Part shown: positions 11,773 through 24,056 of the stretch, in pieces | Layout: the number at the start of each line of letters is the position of its first letter | Numbering within the stretch: the stretch's first letter is position 1 | Assembly (NCBI GenBank): GCA_002049455.2 | Contig: KV918892.1 | Span: 1 to 64,000 of the forward strand | Reading direction: 5' to 3' | DNA: 64,000 nucleotides | From: Porphyra umbilicalis | Taxonomy: Eukaryota > Rhodophyta > Bangiophyceae > Bangiales > Bangiaceae | The notes under the pieces: generated by a model | Told to the model about the DNA's origin: nothing | The model's input: the letters and a program-made list of their open reading frames with translations, nothing else | Database searches by the model: none | Translations under genes and position numbers: made by a program

Positions 11773-12461
11773 TCAAAACCCAAACGTAAACGGCTTGGGC
11801 GGCGGCGCCCGGGGCGCCCCCCCCCCCCCCCCCCCCCCCGTCGGCCGCCCGCCCGCGGCGCGCCGACCCGCCGAGCACCTCCCACAGCGGCGGCGGGCGC
11901 TTGCGCCCCCCCCCCCCGCGGGCGCCGGGCCCGCCCCGCCCGCACCGGGCGCCCCGGCGGCGGCGGCCGCCGCGGCACCGTCTGGCGGTGCGCCCCCCCC
12001 CGCGTCGACACCCCCCGCCGCGCCGTCTGCCGCCGCCGCACGCCCCGCCGCCGCCACCGCCGCCCACACGTCTGGGCGGCGCTTGCAGAGGGCGGCGTCA
12101 AAGGTTTCGGCCAGGTCCCCCCCCCCCCCCCTGCTCCCCCCCCCCCCCCCCCCCCCTCCCCACGCCGCTCACGTCCCCCCGGCGGGTTGTCAAAAAGTGG
12201 CGCACCCGCCCGACGTTGGCGGCCGACACAAAGTTTTGGGTGACCGCCACCGTCCAGTCACCCACGTTGAGCACCGCGTGCCACCAGCCCGACGGCACAA
12301 ACATCACGTCGCCGGGGTGGCAGGTGCCTTGGAGGGCGCCGGGCGTTGCCGCTGCGGCGGCGTGGTAGGTGGACCACCACTCGAGGGGGGTGAGGGGGGA
12401 CACCACCGACGTGCTGCTGACGGGGCCCGCCGGCGGCGGCGGCGGCGGCGTGGCGGACGTT

Positions 12462-12492
<31 letters not shown>

Positions 12493-13956
12493 GTGGCGTC
12501 GCCGCCGCCGCCGCCCCGTCGGTGGCCGTGGTGGTGGTGTGCACGCCCGGCGGGGGGGTGCCCGGCGGGAAGAGCACCCACCGCTTGGTGCCGGCGAGGA
12601 CCCCATTCCACGCCGACGTGCCGTTGGGGTCCGTGTGGAAGGTCGAGCCGGACCGCCCGGGGCCGGCAATGAGCCACCGGTAGTCGGGCCGGTTGCGCCG
12701 TGGGGGGGTGGGGGGGGGGAGGGGCCCCCCGCCGTGCGCGCGTCGGCGCCATGGGCGTGGCCGGCGGCGGTGGCGGCCGCGTCGGCGGCGGCGGCGGCGG
12801 TGGCACCTGCCGGCGGGGCGCGTGGCGCGGGCGCCTCGGCGCCACCGCCGTCGGGCGGTCCGCCGCCCCCGCCGGCCGCCGCGCCCGCCGGCGCGTCGGC
12901 ACTGGCGCACCCGCCGGCGGTGCCCCCACCAGGGCAACCCCCCCCGCTGGCGGTGGGCGGGTCCCCCCCCTGGCCCCCCCCCCCCCCCCCCCCCCCCTCG
13001 TCGAGCACCTCAAAGAGGTCCTCCTCAAAGATCCGCGGCACGCGGTAGGCCGACGCCATCCCCCCCCCCCCTTTTCCACAAAGGCGCGGTCAAACAGGAC
13101 GAGGAGCTCATCATCGTCGGCGGCGGCCGCGTAGGCCACATAGTCGGCGAGCGGCAGCTCGTACCCCCCCACGTGGAAGCGGGTCCCCCCCAGCGGGCGA
13201 GCAACCCCCGGCGGTCCCCCCAATCCACGCCCCCCACGCCGAGGGGCATGCCGCCCACGAGCACCACGGGGGTGTTGGGGGCCTCAAAGCGGCGGCGAAA
13301 CGCCGCCGGCGTCAGCATCGCCGCGTCGACGCGCGGCACCGAGTCGCCGACCAGCCAGGCCGCCTCAATGGGCGCCCGCGCGACGCGGCGGGCGTGGAAG
13401 AGCACGTCCGAGTAGACCGACCCGCAGTCGACGGCCACGCCGGGGCGCGCCCACGACGCGCGCCACCGGCCGCCGACGGCGGGCGCGGGGCCGGGCGCGG
13501 GGGCGGGCGCCCCTGCACCCGCACCCGCCGGCGGCGGGGGGTCATCCCCCCCCTCCTCGAGGGCGGGGGCATCACCCCCCCCCCCCCCCCCCCCCCCCCC
13601 AGTCGACCCCCCCGCCCCCCGCACCGCGCCGCGGATGTAGGTGCCCCGCCAGCCGCCCGCCCAGCCGAGGACCCCCCGCGTCAGGTGGAGGCGGCGGAGG
13701 ACGAGGGCGCGCCACAGGCTGCCGACGCGGGAGGCGGCGTGGAGGGTGCGCGACGCCCCGCCGACGGCGTCGAGGTCCGACCCCGCCGGCAGCGCGCCGA
13801 GCACCCGCAGCAGCAGCGCGTCGGGGAGGGCCCCGAGCGCCCCGAGGTCCGCCCCCCGCCGGCAGGGGGGGGCCCCGGGGAGCAGCGCGTTGCCATACGG
13901 CTGCACGTCGCGGGGGGGGGGGGGGGGGGGGAGGGGGGGGGGTCCCGTACCGTCAT
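11773..13956 (-). CDS. F-box and JmjC domain protein, JMJD6/JMJ22 type
   Basis: This is a 2-oxoglutarate and Fe(II)-dependent oxygenase with an N-terminal F-box. Related proteins act as histone arginine demethylases or lysyl hydroxylases in the nucleus. The F-box is seen near 13720-13850 (LGALPDALLLRVLGALPAG, then SRVGSLWRALVLRRL). Next come VPRVDAAMLTPAAFRRRFEA and NTPVVLVGGMP, the usual lead into the catalytic fold. FHVGGYELPLADYVAYAAAA and YRVPRIFEEDLFEVLDE follow. The core has GSTFHTDPNGTSAWN (metal-binding His and Asp), GTKRWVLFPPG (Lys for 2-oxoglutarate), and PSGWWHAVLNVGDWTVAVTQ (second metal His). All metal ligands are present. The tail reads ETFDAALCKRRPDVW, then Gly-rich filler, and ends in PKPFTFGF. 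Start: ATG at 13954-13956, reached through a G run. The best reading moves between frames at several G/C runs (about 13050, 12965, 12140, 11900). Confidence 0.8.
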
Positions 13957-14634
13957 GGGCACGCCGCAGGGTGGGGGGGGGGGGGGGCGGGCGGGCAGCG
14001 GCGCCGCGGCGGCGGCACCGGGCGGCCGCGGCGGCGGGCGGCGCCGCCGCCCCGCGGTGGTGGGGGTGCGGGAGCGCGCCGCGGGTTCGTCAAGGCCACA
14101 CGGGGGCTGGGTGGGGAAATTTTTTCTTGGCGCGGGGAGGCGGCTGGGCAGACCGCGACGGGGCGACGAGGAGGCGGCACGTGCCAGAGGCGGGCGGCTC
14201 GCTGTGGCGTGCGGGGCGGCGACGGCGGCGGCGGCGGCGGCGGCTCGGCCGACGGCGTCGTCGCGGACGCGACCGGGGCGCGACCAGAGGCGGGATCAAG
14301 CCGATGTGATAGCCTAATACCTCCAGTTCTTTGGCTGGTCAGTGCGAGGATCAATTCTATGATACATAGGCAATGCCCTGCAATCGCAGTAGCAATCCGG
14401 CCAAGGAACGGGATTGCTCGATGGATCACTGCACATCGCGAAATTGAGGAAAACGAGCTTTAACGGATCGCTTCCGGGTTTCTCTGCACTTCTGGTCATG
14501 ACATTCTATTTGGTGCTGGTAACAGATAACGTGCACTCAACTTCTCGACCTTCGTGCAGCGATCTGCTTTGTGATATTTTTAATACAGGTTGATAAGGAT
14601 AGGTAGACACTTCCTGAGACATCTTGCAAGCGAT
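13957..14634. other. Upstream flank with sharp composition change
   Basis: GC-rich to about 14300, then abruptly AT-richer. The change probably marks the edge of the inserted retroelement region. No gene was found. The last 17 bases are the start of a 30-bp sequence repeated at 38304-38333. Confidence 0.4.
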
Positions 14635-16927
14635 TCAATAAGGATCGTCATCCCGTTGGACCGCGACGTTAAGGGTCTCGACTGGAGTAGCCACCGAGGC
14701 CTCGTCGACGTGACGCCGGATCATCGAGTTGATGAGCTCCAGGTAAGACGTGACCTCGCCGGGGTTACCCGCCCGGCGAGTTGGCATAACCATCATCACC
14801 TCTGACTTGAGAGGTTCCTTCGTGAAGTCTTGAAGGATGTAGAAGGCCTCGCCTTCGGAGATGTTGTTGTCGTCACAGGCCTTGGCAAACTTGCGCAAGA
14901 ACTCGAATACCTTGGCCGGGGGGGAACCATCCCACTCGTCGTTCACCCCGAGGGACTGAGCCACCTCTTTCTTGCACCGGCCCAGAGTACGGGCCTGGCG
15001 CCGCGTGTAGGCAACCGACTTGTTGTCTAGCGCGTAGGTCTCACAATCGAACATCACCCGGTAGTACGGGTGGTTCACCGCAATCTTGGGTGGCACCACC
15101 CGAGTTGGTGGTGTCGGGGTGGTTCGAGTAGGCCACCCCTCTGCCTCCGGACCGGTCGCGGAGGAGAGTTGCGTCGGGAACCCCAGATCAATACCCCGGG
15201 GTAACTCTCGCGCCGCTCCCCCGCCTTGCTCACCCTCCGCCGAGTCAGGAGTCGGTTGGGCCCTCGGGTCAATACCCCGAGTGCCCTCCCTCACCGTCGA
15301 CGGCGTGGGGGTAGCACGGAACGCACCAAGTAGGGCCGCAACAGCTGACTCGTCCCCCGAGCGGGAGACTTCAGTGGTCGACGACGACGACGAGTCGTCG
15401 CGTCGGCGCCGACGAGAAGAGCGTCGGGCTCGGCCCCGCCGCTCAGCGAGCCTGGGCGTAGAGCCCCGCAACATCGTAACTAGCGATCGGGTAACTTCAG
15501 ACCGAACGACCTCGGCCACGGTGTCTCGCCACTCGAGACCCTGGCCATCCCTGGCACCCCGTGAGCCTGGGGGAGCACGACTAGAGCTCCCGCCTGCAGG
15601 ATCCCGTGCCGATTCTGGCATCGCCCCCCCCTCCCAAGCACCGAGAGGGGATTTCTCACCGGGCCCGAGGGCCGGGGGACCGATACCGTGGGTTCCGGCG
15701 CTGTGCTCAAGCGCCGGGGCACCCTTGGCACTCCGTGAACCTGGGGGAGCACGACTAGAGCTTCCACCCGCAGGTTCCCGTGCCGGTGGTGGCACAGACC
15801 CACCGCCCCACGTGGTAACGTCGGGCAGCTGTCCTGCGCCGAAATGAGTGCCAGCACCCGACAGGACCGCCTCGGGGTGAGTACTACCCGAGGGGGCGCC
15901 TGTCGGGGGGCGAGTCCCAGTCGGATCGAGGCCCGGGGGCAGGGGCTGGAACAAAGTCCGCTCCCTGCGGGCACCCGCATCTGTGGTGCCGGCACTGGTG
16001 TGGCGATCGTCAACCGACGATCCTCCTCCGGGGGGGGTAATCTCATCCGCCCCGGCACCAGGCACCTAGACACCAGGGGGGTCTCCATTCCCCCCCCCAT
16101 CGGCCATCGACCCGGCCGGACTCAGCGAATCCTGGCGTTGCGGGGCGCCGCCCGCAGCGCCAGGCACCAAGGGGAGGAGGACCAACTAGGTTCCCCCCGA
16201 GGCGGGTTGGCGCACCGCCACCACCCCGAGGAAGGTTGAGTTGCCTTCCTCCCCAGCTGCTCCACCAAATGTGACAACACGCTCAGCCCACCCCACCCAG
16301 TTGGGGGGGAGGGCGAGCCAAACCGTGTCGCCGGGTAGTCCTGTCGGGGAATATCCGCCCCGGAAGAAAACTCCGAAGAGCACACACGCACGGCGTCGAC
16401 CGGGGGAAGGCGCCCCGAGCGACAAACACGAGTTGTGTGACCGGAAGTTTACTTGCCCGCGTCGAAGGCCTCGAGGCGACACTCACGCCTCACCCTCTTA
16501 TCCCATCCGTTCCCCTCGGACCCTCGGAAAACCCTCCTCAGACACCCTCAAAGGACCCTCGGAAAACCCTCCCCTCAGAGCCCACGGGGCCCATAACCCG
16601 GAGGACGGCCGAAGCTTCGAATACCGCCTTGAGTAGAGGCGGGGGAAGGGTGCTACGTGACACCCTCGCGGCGCCCCGGGGTCAGGGGCGCGGAGTAACC
16701 TAAGTCGATAATCCAAGTCGGGTTTACACAAAATTAGGCCCTTAAGTAGGGGCCCGCACGGGGGGTTACGAATGCCAGGGAAGTATTGGGATTGCGGTTG
16801 AGGTTGGTGAGCCACGAGGTGACCACAAGTGGGTCGCCAACGGAACAATTGGAAATATGTGGTAGTGGGGCATATTTCCGAGGAATCTGGTTCCCCGAGT
16901 GTGGGGGCCATGTGACGGACCGTCACA
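14635..16927 (-). mobile_element. LTR retroelement fossil: gag and putative 5' LTR
   Basis: The element is read on the minus strand. A putative LTR of about 658 bp spans 16270-16927. Its outer end is the palindrome TGTGACGGACCGTCACA and its inner end is also TGTGAC-type. Directly inside is a TTTGGTGGAGCAG stretch like a primer-binding region. A gag-like frame of 476 codons covers 14635-16065. It has a Pro/Ser/Gly-rich first half with a near-duplicated block and a helical capsid-like second half. The gag frame looks whole. No protease, reverse transcriptase or integrase region and no second LTR were seen, so the element is incomplete. Superfamily is unresolved and age cannot be set with one LTR. 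Confidence 0.65.
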
Positions 16928-17399
16928 GTCCCAGCGTGGGGTCGTGAGAGCTCACCCCTCGCCCCTGGACGGGATGCGTTCGAACAGGGCGCCGCCCTGT
17001 GGCCGACCCCGCGCGGATGCGGTGAGCAGCTCGTCGGGTACCATGGCTGTCAGGACGACCGCCGGACTGACATCGAGCCGACAAATGGACGCGCTGTCGC
17101 TCTGGGAGGAGAGGCCCAAGCGCCCGGAGTTACAGAGAGCGTTCTGGGTCACCCCGGAGGACATGCCTCAGGCACAGTGGCAGAGGGCCACCCGGGACCA
17201 CTGGACGCTTGACGCACCGTCAGCGGCGGGCACTGCGGGGACCGGCCTGCATCGTGTCGGCGGCGTAGCAGCCCAAGGGCTGTGGCGGCTGGCAGCCGAC
17301 ACCGGACGCCTGCGCCACTTGGCGCTGGTGTTCCGAGACGCCGCGGAGGAGACGTCCACCGCGGCTTAGAACGGGATTCCGGTTCCAGGGGGTAGTTGA

Positions 17400-19990
17400 G
17401 CCGTTGCCAACGCTCTCGCAGTGGCCCAGGGGCCCTCTGCCTCGTCCGCGAGCGCGGGCGCGCCGGCACCACCGGGACCCGGGTCGGGGACGTCCGGGGG
17501 GCGTCCTCCGGCGGGGGGCCTCGCGCCGGGGCCCGTCTTGATGGTGGCCGCCAGCCATTCCGCGCGCCCTACGCGGTCGCAGTCGAAGCGGGCTGCTGAT
17601 AGGCGTCACCCGAAGAAGGTCTCCTCCCGAGGGCGAGTAGAGTCCGTTGGGCTCGTCCTCCGACCCCAGTGGGGCGGACTCGATGGACAGCAGCAGCAGC
17701 TAGCGCCCGCAGCGCGCCCTGGTGCAAGCGGCGCTGCGCGCTTTCCGACGGGAGCAGCGGGAAGATACAGTGGTCGACCCCAGCTTCAACGGAATCCTGT
17801 CGCCGAAACGGTACCGGTTCTCACAGCGAGGAGGCCGCCTGCACCTCCCGCGAAGCAACTTCAGCGCGCCAAGGACACCCATGCCTCGCGGCAGCTCACG
17901 TACAAGCGCGCGGTCCGCGCCCTGCTCAACGAGTACCTCGACGGGAACGACCTGGCGGACCACCTGCAATCGCTCATGCAAGCGTCCCAAGAGAAGTGGG
18001 AAGACGAGCACGAGTTCGCGAATCGCATCCTCGATGCTAACCTCGCCCTGGGCTCGGTCCTGCAAGAGGCCCAACTGAAAAATATTTTCCTCAAAGGAGT
18101 CGGACTAAAACTCCGGGCTCTGAGGCGGGACATCAACACCAGGGGCTTATGAATTTGCCGATTCTCCGACCACTTCGATATACTCAACATTAGCATTTTT
18201 GAAGCAGATAAGAGTTTTGCCGCAGTTTCTTGATTACGGATGGGACATGTATCCGAAACCAAAAATAGTAGGCTATGAATAAGAATAGGGGTTCTATTCA
18301 GAGTACATCAGATTCTGCAACGACTCCGTCAGATAGGAAGTACTAGCGATGCTCATTGCCAAGAGAAAACGAAGAGCTAATTGTGGTGGAGTGTGTGAAC
18401 GCGACCTAAGCGAGACCACAACAAGCTGTGACCTCGCGACAGCGATTGCCAGACAAGACGCCCGAGCATCGTTTTCAATTTTGCTATCTTGGTTAGCCTT
18501 CATGGCTGCGAAAGGTTATGAGTCGTACAGGCAGCCCGTCAGCTGCCGCGTGCGACGAAAGACGAAAAATCGCCCAGTTTGCCACTCACCTTCGCCGTCG
18601 ACGATGTGCCCAGAGTTGGCTCACTGCTGTCCAGTATTTGTCCAACATATTACTGCCTGTCTCGTTCCAGATTCGAGCGTTCGGAGCCGCCTCGCCTGTG
18701 AAGTCACCTGAGGTAGTGGAATGCCCTCGCTTGAGGACTGGTAAGTCATTGTGCTTTTGCTTATCCGCTTCAGAACCATTAAAACGGTGGTGCCATTCAG
18801 ATGAGAATACGCATAATCTGGCTTGTTTTTCAGGAATCTGAATTTACCCGAGTATATCTATCCATTATATCAGAGTGCCATTTAATCACGTAATCCCTTG
18901 ATCAACACCCAGGGCCGGACCTTCCCCAAGCTACAAAAGTTCTTTGCCAAGACGGAAGCGGCCACCCGCGAGGCGCGGGGGATCAAGCTAAGGGCCAAAT
19001 TCAAGGGGGGCGCCTCTCGCTCCGCAGGCGGCGAAGAGCGGGAGCCCCATCGGGCCCGGCTGGCGGCGTCCGTGGTTCTCCCGGTGGGAGCCGAATCTGC
19101 CGCGGCTGCCCTATGTGACGGATTCCGGAACAGAGGCGGAACGGGCCGAGTGGGCAGCAGTACTGGTCGCGTCGGTTGCGGCCCCTGAGTAGGGGTCGCC
19201 GGGCGAAACCCCGGTACTACCGGTCGACAGTACGCCGCACGCGTCGGAGTGGCAACAGCAACCCGCGTGGGGCGGAAGCCGGGAGTTGGACCCCATCTGC
19301 ACTGGGGTGGCACGCGGACGCGGCACCCTGGCGCCGGGCACCCCGGTCCCTCCGCGCGTGGGTACCGTGTTCCCGCATTCGAGCCGCCCTCTCAGGCTCC
19401 CTTGAGGCGGCCCCCCCCCGCCGTGCGGTGTCGGAGGTGGCGGTGCGCCCGAGTCGGCCCCCCCGCCGCGGCGGCGGGGGGCCTGCTCGTTCTGTGGCCA
19501 CCTGGCGCACTGGGTGTGGGAGTGCCCCGCCCAGTCCCGCGAAGTGCGGGCGCACGGTCGCGCGCTGCGCGAGGCCGTCGCGGCGCACTGTATCGGGCAG
19601 GAGCCCGCACCGCCACCACCCCTGCCTCTGCGCGCAGGACGGCTGGTCGCGCCCCTGCCGCCGGCCGCTACCGCCAACGGGTCCGCTCCGCCGGGTACAG
19701 CCGCGCTCGTCCACGACGTCGAAATGGATGACCGGGCGTACCCGGACGCCGCGGAAAACGAGGGCGAAGACGTCTTCGCGGAGTGCGCTGCGGGAGACGA
19801 CGAAGCCCGCTTCGGCAGCCGGACCGCCGCCCCGGACGTCACCTCGGCCACCTCCGCCGCTGCCGGTGGGCAGCCCCCCCAACGACTGGTGCCCCTCGTG
19901 GTGCGGGTCTGCCGACCGCCTGCGCCGGCGGCCACGACCTGGGCGCTAGAGCGCACACTTCGCGTGGTTCCGCCCCCCTACCACGAGGGA
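17400..19990 (+). mobile_element. Second LTR-retroelement gag fossil, opposite strand
   Basis: A gag-like region on the plus strand, unrelated at a glance to the one at 14635-16065. Its first part has a helical capsid-like segment (about 17880-18150). A zinc knuckle of the CCHC type lies near 19480-19530, and an acidic tail follows. It is broken, with a few interruptions, one of them a separate AT-richer insert at about 18150-18893. No LTR or pol was recognised. It looks older than the neighbouring gag. The outer limits are approximate. Confidence 0.6.
18150..18893. mobile_element. AT-richer insert inside the gag fossil
   Basis: About 740 bp of clearly lower GC than its host element. It is flanked by an imperfect direct repeat of about 16 bp (ATCAACACCAGGGGC-like left, ATCAACACCCAGGGCC right), consistent with a target duplication. 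No terminal inverted repeats, A-tail or protein were recognised, so its class is unknown. Confidence 0.5.
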
Positions 19991-20366
19991 GTCCAGCGTG
20001 CACGTCCGCGACCAGCGGTGCTCTGCGTATGGTGCTCGTCACGCGGATGTAGCGCCCACTCGTGTATGTGCATGCGTAAGAACACACGTGTGCACGAGAG
20101 GTGTGCAGCGCTGCACGCGCACTGCGGCAGCGCGCCGCGGAGGTCGCGCGTGTGTGCCCCGCGTTTGGTGATGTGGGCCCGCCCACCGCGGCTGGCGGCA
20201 CGCCGGTCGAGTGTGGCTGCTGCGGGGGGGGGGGGTGTCAACGCCCGCAAGTTCCAAGCATCTTTAAGTGCTCTACAACAAATATTGCAGTGCTCACGTT
20301 CGCCCCAGCATCCGCCGTTTGCGCGTGCCGATCCAAAACTTCGGTCACCGCCACATACAGGCACCT

Positions 20367-20540
20367 ATTGCTGTCTTCCCAATTTTGGCCGATGCCGTCG
20401 ATGTCAAGAGGGGTGATCAACTGTGCGAAACAGTTTCTCAGCCATCCATTCAGCCGGATAAAGACGTTCGACCAATGGGCAGTTGACCGAGACCCTGTCT
20501 TGACTTCGACCACATCGGCCAAAATTGGGAAGACAGCAAT
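20367..20540. repeat. Long inverted repeat (42-bp arms)
   Basis: Arms at 20367-20408 and 20499-20540 pair almost perfectly; each begins ATTGCTGTCTTCCCAATTTT when read inward. The 90-bp centre is unrelated to either arm. This is either a small foldback element or the two ends of a MITE. No target duplication was found. Confidence 0.85.
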
Positions 20541-20722
20541 ATGAAGCCACCTAACATAAGAATCTCACGGATCGAGCGACACCCCCCCCACTGGAGCTCA
20601 ATTTGGGCGATTTTCAAATTGACAGAGCAGCCTTGATTCGGTCTCAGCGAGCCCCCCCCTCAGTCTCTCGATTTCGCAGGTGCGTTGCTCGAATGAGATC
20701 ATTCCGAATGGGGCTTGTGGCG

Positions 20723-20845
20723 TACCCCTCTCAGTCGCTCAATTTCTGCGGTAGCTCAATCGAGCGACCAGCCTGGAATGCCCCTCATCGAAACCTCCCC
20801 TCAGTCGCTCAATTTCTGAGGTAGCTCAATAGAGCGACCACCTCA
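20723..20845. repeat. 70-bp tandem pair
   Basis: Two copies, about 70 bp apart, of a block with TCAGTCGCTCAATTTCTG followed by GGTAGCTCAATNGAGCGACCA. A more diverged copy may precede at about 20660. Confidence 0.7.
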
Positions 20846-23263
20846 GGTGCCTGGTCTGGGGCACCCTTCTCAGATGTTCGAATGAGGACCATGTGGGGGA
20901 GAGGTCTTTTTCTTTGGGTGTGTGCACTATCCGTCCGACACCAATTCTTAGCAACTGGACTCTGATGAAGGCTTAATCTTATCCCCACCGGAAAATAAAA
21001 ATATGTCTCACCTCAGGAGAGTCTGGCGGGGTCTGCGTTTTTTTCCATTTCCGCTGGGGCGCTTCCGTTCTTCTACTGGAAAATGCACACAAGAAAATGT
21101 CAGCACCAGTTCTTGACACAATGATATCTCATATGAGAACGGCTCGGAATCGCACATTACAGTCAGAAAAACTTAGTATGAACGGAGTATTTGATCATCT
21201 GGAGCCCCGAGTTTCCATCCTTGTGTCGCCTTCGACCACACGAAGGAGCTGTGTGGATAGCGAAGGGAGCGCGTGTAGCTCGTGACGCTTCGCAGACAAG
21301 GGGCACATGAGTTGTCGAGAATCCTCTAGGGTCATGAGACTCAGAGGGTTGCTAAAACAAGACTTTGGGCGGGGGTCGAGGATAGAGCAGGGGGGAGGGA
21401 GGGGGGGAGGCGGGGGGGGAAGGCTGCAGGCCAAGGACAGACGTGGAGACGGGGGGCGCACGGGTGGGGGAGGAAGGGGGGCGGATGGGAAGGGAGGAGG
21501 TGGGTTGGGGGGGCTCAGGGGCTATCAGATGGACGATAAAATGATGAGTAAGCCTGTGCTGACACGCAGGGAACTGGGACAGGGTTGTGCTGTGGTGACA
21601 TGAAGGGCGGGGGATGGGGGGGGCGATGGGTAGCCCTGGAAAACTCGCGCAGTACAATGTGACAACGAAACTCGGGCTCCAGAGCCTCTCTCATGTGCTG
21701 ACCACACCTCTTCGTTGACCTTGGCCGAGAAATCGGCCCATACAGCCACTACGGGGCTCCGGGGTGCATCGGAGTGACTCGACATCCGGATCCCTGCGAC
21801 GAACGCGGGCGGGAGCAAGACGCTCCGATCGGAAATCACTGGAAGGGCTCTGTGGACGCGGAATTGCACCGATCCGGCCATGTACTTTTTCCTGCTCTTT
21901 TCCAGGGAAACACGCTGCTCTCGTCCAGAAGTGCTCCGTTTGAGGCGCACAAGGCATCGTTGGAGAGCTGATGCGTTCACGAGTCCAGTGGTGTGACTCA
22001 GACCGCGCTGATATGCTTTGTTTATTTTATAAAAAAAACAGGGAACTGCGCCGTAGGCGGTTCCGGAGCATCCCAAGGAACCCGATTTCATATGTAAACA
22101 CTGTGGATTTCTCACACAACCCCGATTCGCTAAGAACTGGTGCAAGTGTCAAGAACTGGTGACAGACGGATAAGAGTCAGAGCCAATATCATTGGTCCCC
22201 GCTCATTTTATTGGCATTGGGGAAGGTTCGCTGGGGGCCACCCCGCGTTCTACGGGAGCCCCAAATGTGATCGGGTCGGCAACGACCAATACACCGCAGA
22301 CCGCCGTGCTATTTTCTCACGCCTCGACGTCACAGCGACGTGCGTGCGCCTGCACATCCCCCGTGCGCGCCTCGCGCGACACCATTTCTAAGCTCCTCTC
22401 GTGCTCTTCCCCCCCCCCCCTGCAGGTCGTCTTTAAGACACGATATCCACCCGCACGTCCCTTTTCGCGCGCCCCCCGCTCCTTCCCGCGACAACTCAGT
22501 TTGTCTTCCCCCTAGCGGCGGCTCTCTGGGGCGTCGTGCCCAACTGTACTTTGTCGCCAGCCCCCCTGGCCTAAAACCCCGCATCGGCAGCGCCCCTTCA
22601 CCTCCTTTCAGATACCTGGCTTATGTGCCTCCACAATCCTTGATTCTCTTCCCCGTTAGCGCCCGTCACTGCTCGAGTACGAAATGATCCATACCCGCAG
22701 CCACCCCTGTTGTCCCCCCCAGGAGCCCTTTGTTCTTGCCCTCCCCTCCTTTTGTATCCGCAGCGACCCCGATTGATGTCCATTGACTCCCCACCTTTCC
22801 CCCACTACGACCGCCGTCCTTCCCCGCTCAGCGCCACATCTGCAACATTACCACAATGGTTTTTCCTGCACGGCCTGCTCCACGTTTTTGCCCAGCCATA
22901 CTCAGGGCGGACTTCCCCCCCCCTGCCTCTTCTCTGCCTTGCGCCGAGTGCACTTCCCCCCCGGCGTCAATCTCCCACTCCCCCCACGCACGATCTCTTC
23001 GCCGCTGACATGACACAGAATCCGTGTACAGAATCCTCGCTCGCGCCGCCCCCTCTGTTCGTCGCCCCCGCCCACTTTTTTGGAGTCTATTCTTTCTTCC
23101 CTCCGTCTTATACCCGAGTGTTCCTCCGTCCGCGACTCGATCTCGCCCGTCGGGCCACTCGTGCGCGTTCGTCACGATGCTGTTGGAAGACAGGGACGCG
23201 GTGTATCAGAGCCTTGAAGATGGCGCGCCAGTAACCCGACGAGAATGTAATGACAGGCGAGTG

Positions 23264-23403
23264 CAGTGAGTCCTTGCTATCAGATCGGGGGTGATTTGAC
23301 CAGATCCTTGCATATTTTGATACTTACCCCTCTCCAGGTCCCAGAAACGCATGTCATTTCGGAAACGATCTTATGCCGGCGATCTTATAGCGGGAACTCA
23401 CTG
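23264..23403. mobile_element. pogo/Tigger-like MITE, 140 bp
   Basis: Terminal inverted repeats of 24 bp start CAGTGAGT and continue to GCTATNAGATCG, with 20 of 24 matching. The right end is followed by TA and the left is preceded by TG, fitting the TA target duplication of pogo-like elements with one change. The CAGT start and the CGCTATAAGATCG pattern are typical of the group. A Tigger transposase gene lies 8 kb away, but the ends of that element are not the same. Confidence 0.65.
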
Positions 23404-23586
23404 TACTGCCCTAAAATTGAACATGCCTGATTAACCCACAAAGAAACCAAAATGTGTGTTCCCGAAAGCCTTGATTGCTTCAGGATGTAAATTTTCTCGT
23501 GGCGTAGTACTTGTCGCAAGTGAAAATAAAAGCAACCCACAAAGCCAGTTGCCGAAGCTCTCTACAGTGATATTGCACTTATATGT

Positions 23587-23620
23587 CATTCACTTGGAGA
23601 GCATGCTCTCCAAGTGAATG
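23587..23620. repeat. Perfect 34-bp palindrome
   Basis: Perfect 17-bp arms with no spacer, starting CATTCACTTGGAGAGCA and centred on GCATGC. Nothing around it is coding. Confidence 0.95.
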
Positions 23621-24056
23621 GCCCCCGCAGCCTCTGGACCGCGATCTCGCACGGTAAGAGGGGGCTACATCTGTGACGTTCCCCTTTTAATTAAATGTAT
23701 AGTGACTGTATTGGCGCCGTGCCCGCCTGTCCGCACTCGTACGTAATTTTGGTATTCGATTGATTTTGAAAGGAGCCACTTTCGAAAACTGTCATTTTTG
23801 AACGAATCTGTCATCTGGCAGGACCTCCTCCGATTGATCGCTAGGGGGGATGATTTGCATGCCCAGTCCCATAGAGGCCGATTCTGAGGACGCTCCGCCA
23901 CGGCCCTACTAAAGCGACACACGCACGGAGAAACGTAAAAAAAAGAAAGCCCTTGCGAGAAGAGGTCAAAAGGATACATCCTGAAAGTGAGTGTCTTTGG
24001 TGGCGCTTTCTTCACCCTCATCAACTGCATTCCATGCTTTCTCGGTTCGACCCCAC

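Larger units (their letters stand above)
19991..23263. other. Gene-poor repeat-rich region
   Basis: No convincing gene. It contains an inverted repeat (20367-20540), a 70-bp tandem pair (20723-20845), a G-rich block (21380-21520) and a C/T-rich block (22390-23200). The longest frame in the C/T-rich block (22710-23234) is Pro/Ser-rich and follows composition, so I do not call it. Confidence 0.4.

Noticed and set aside
22710-23234. Plus-strand Pro/Ser-rich frame in the C/T-rich block
   Set aside because: Composition alone explains it; no domain, signal or conserved look.
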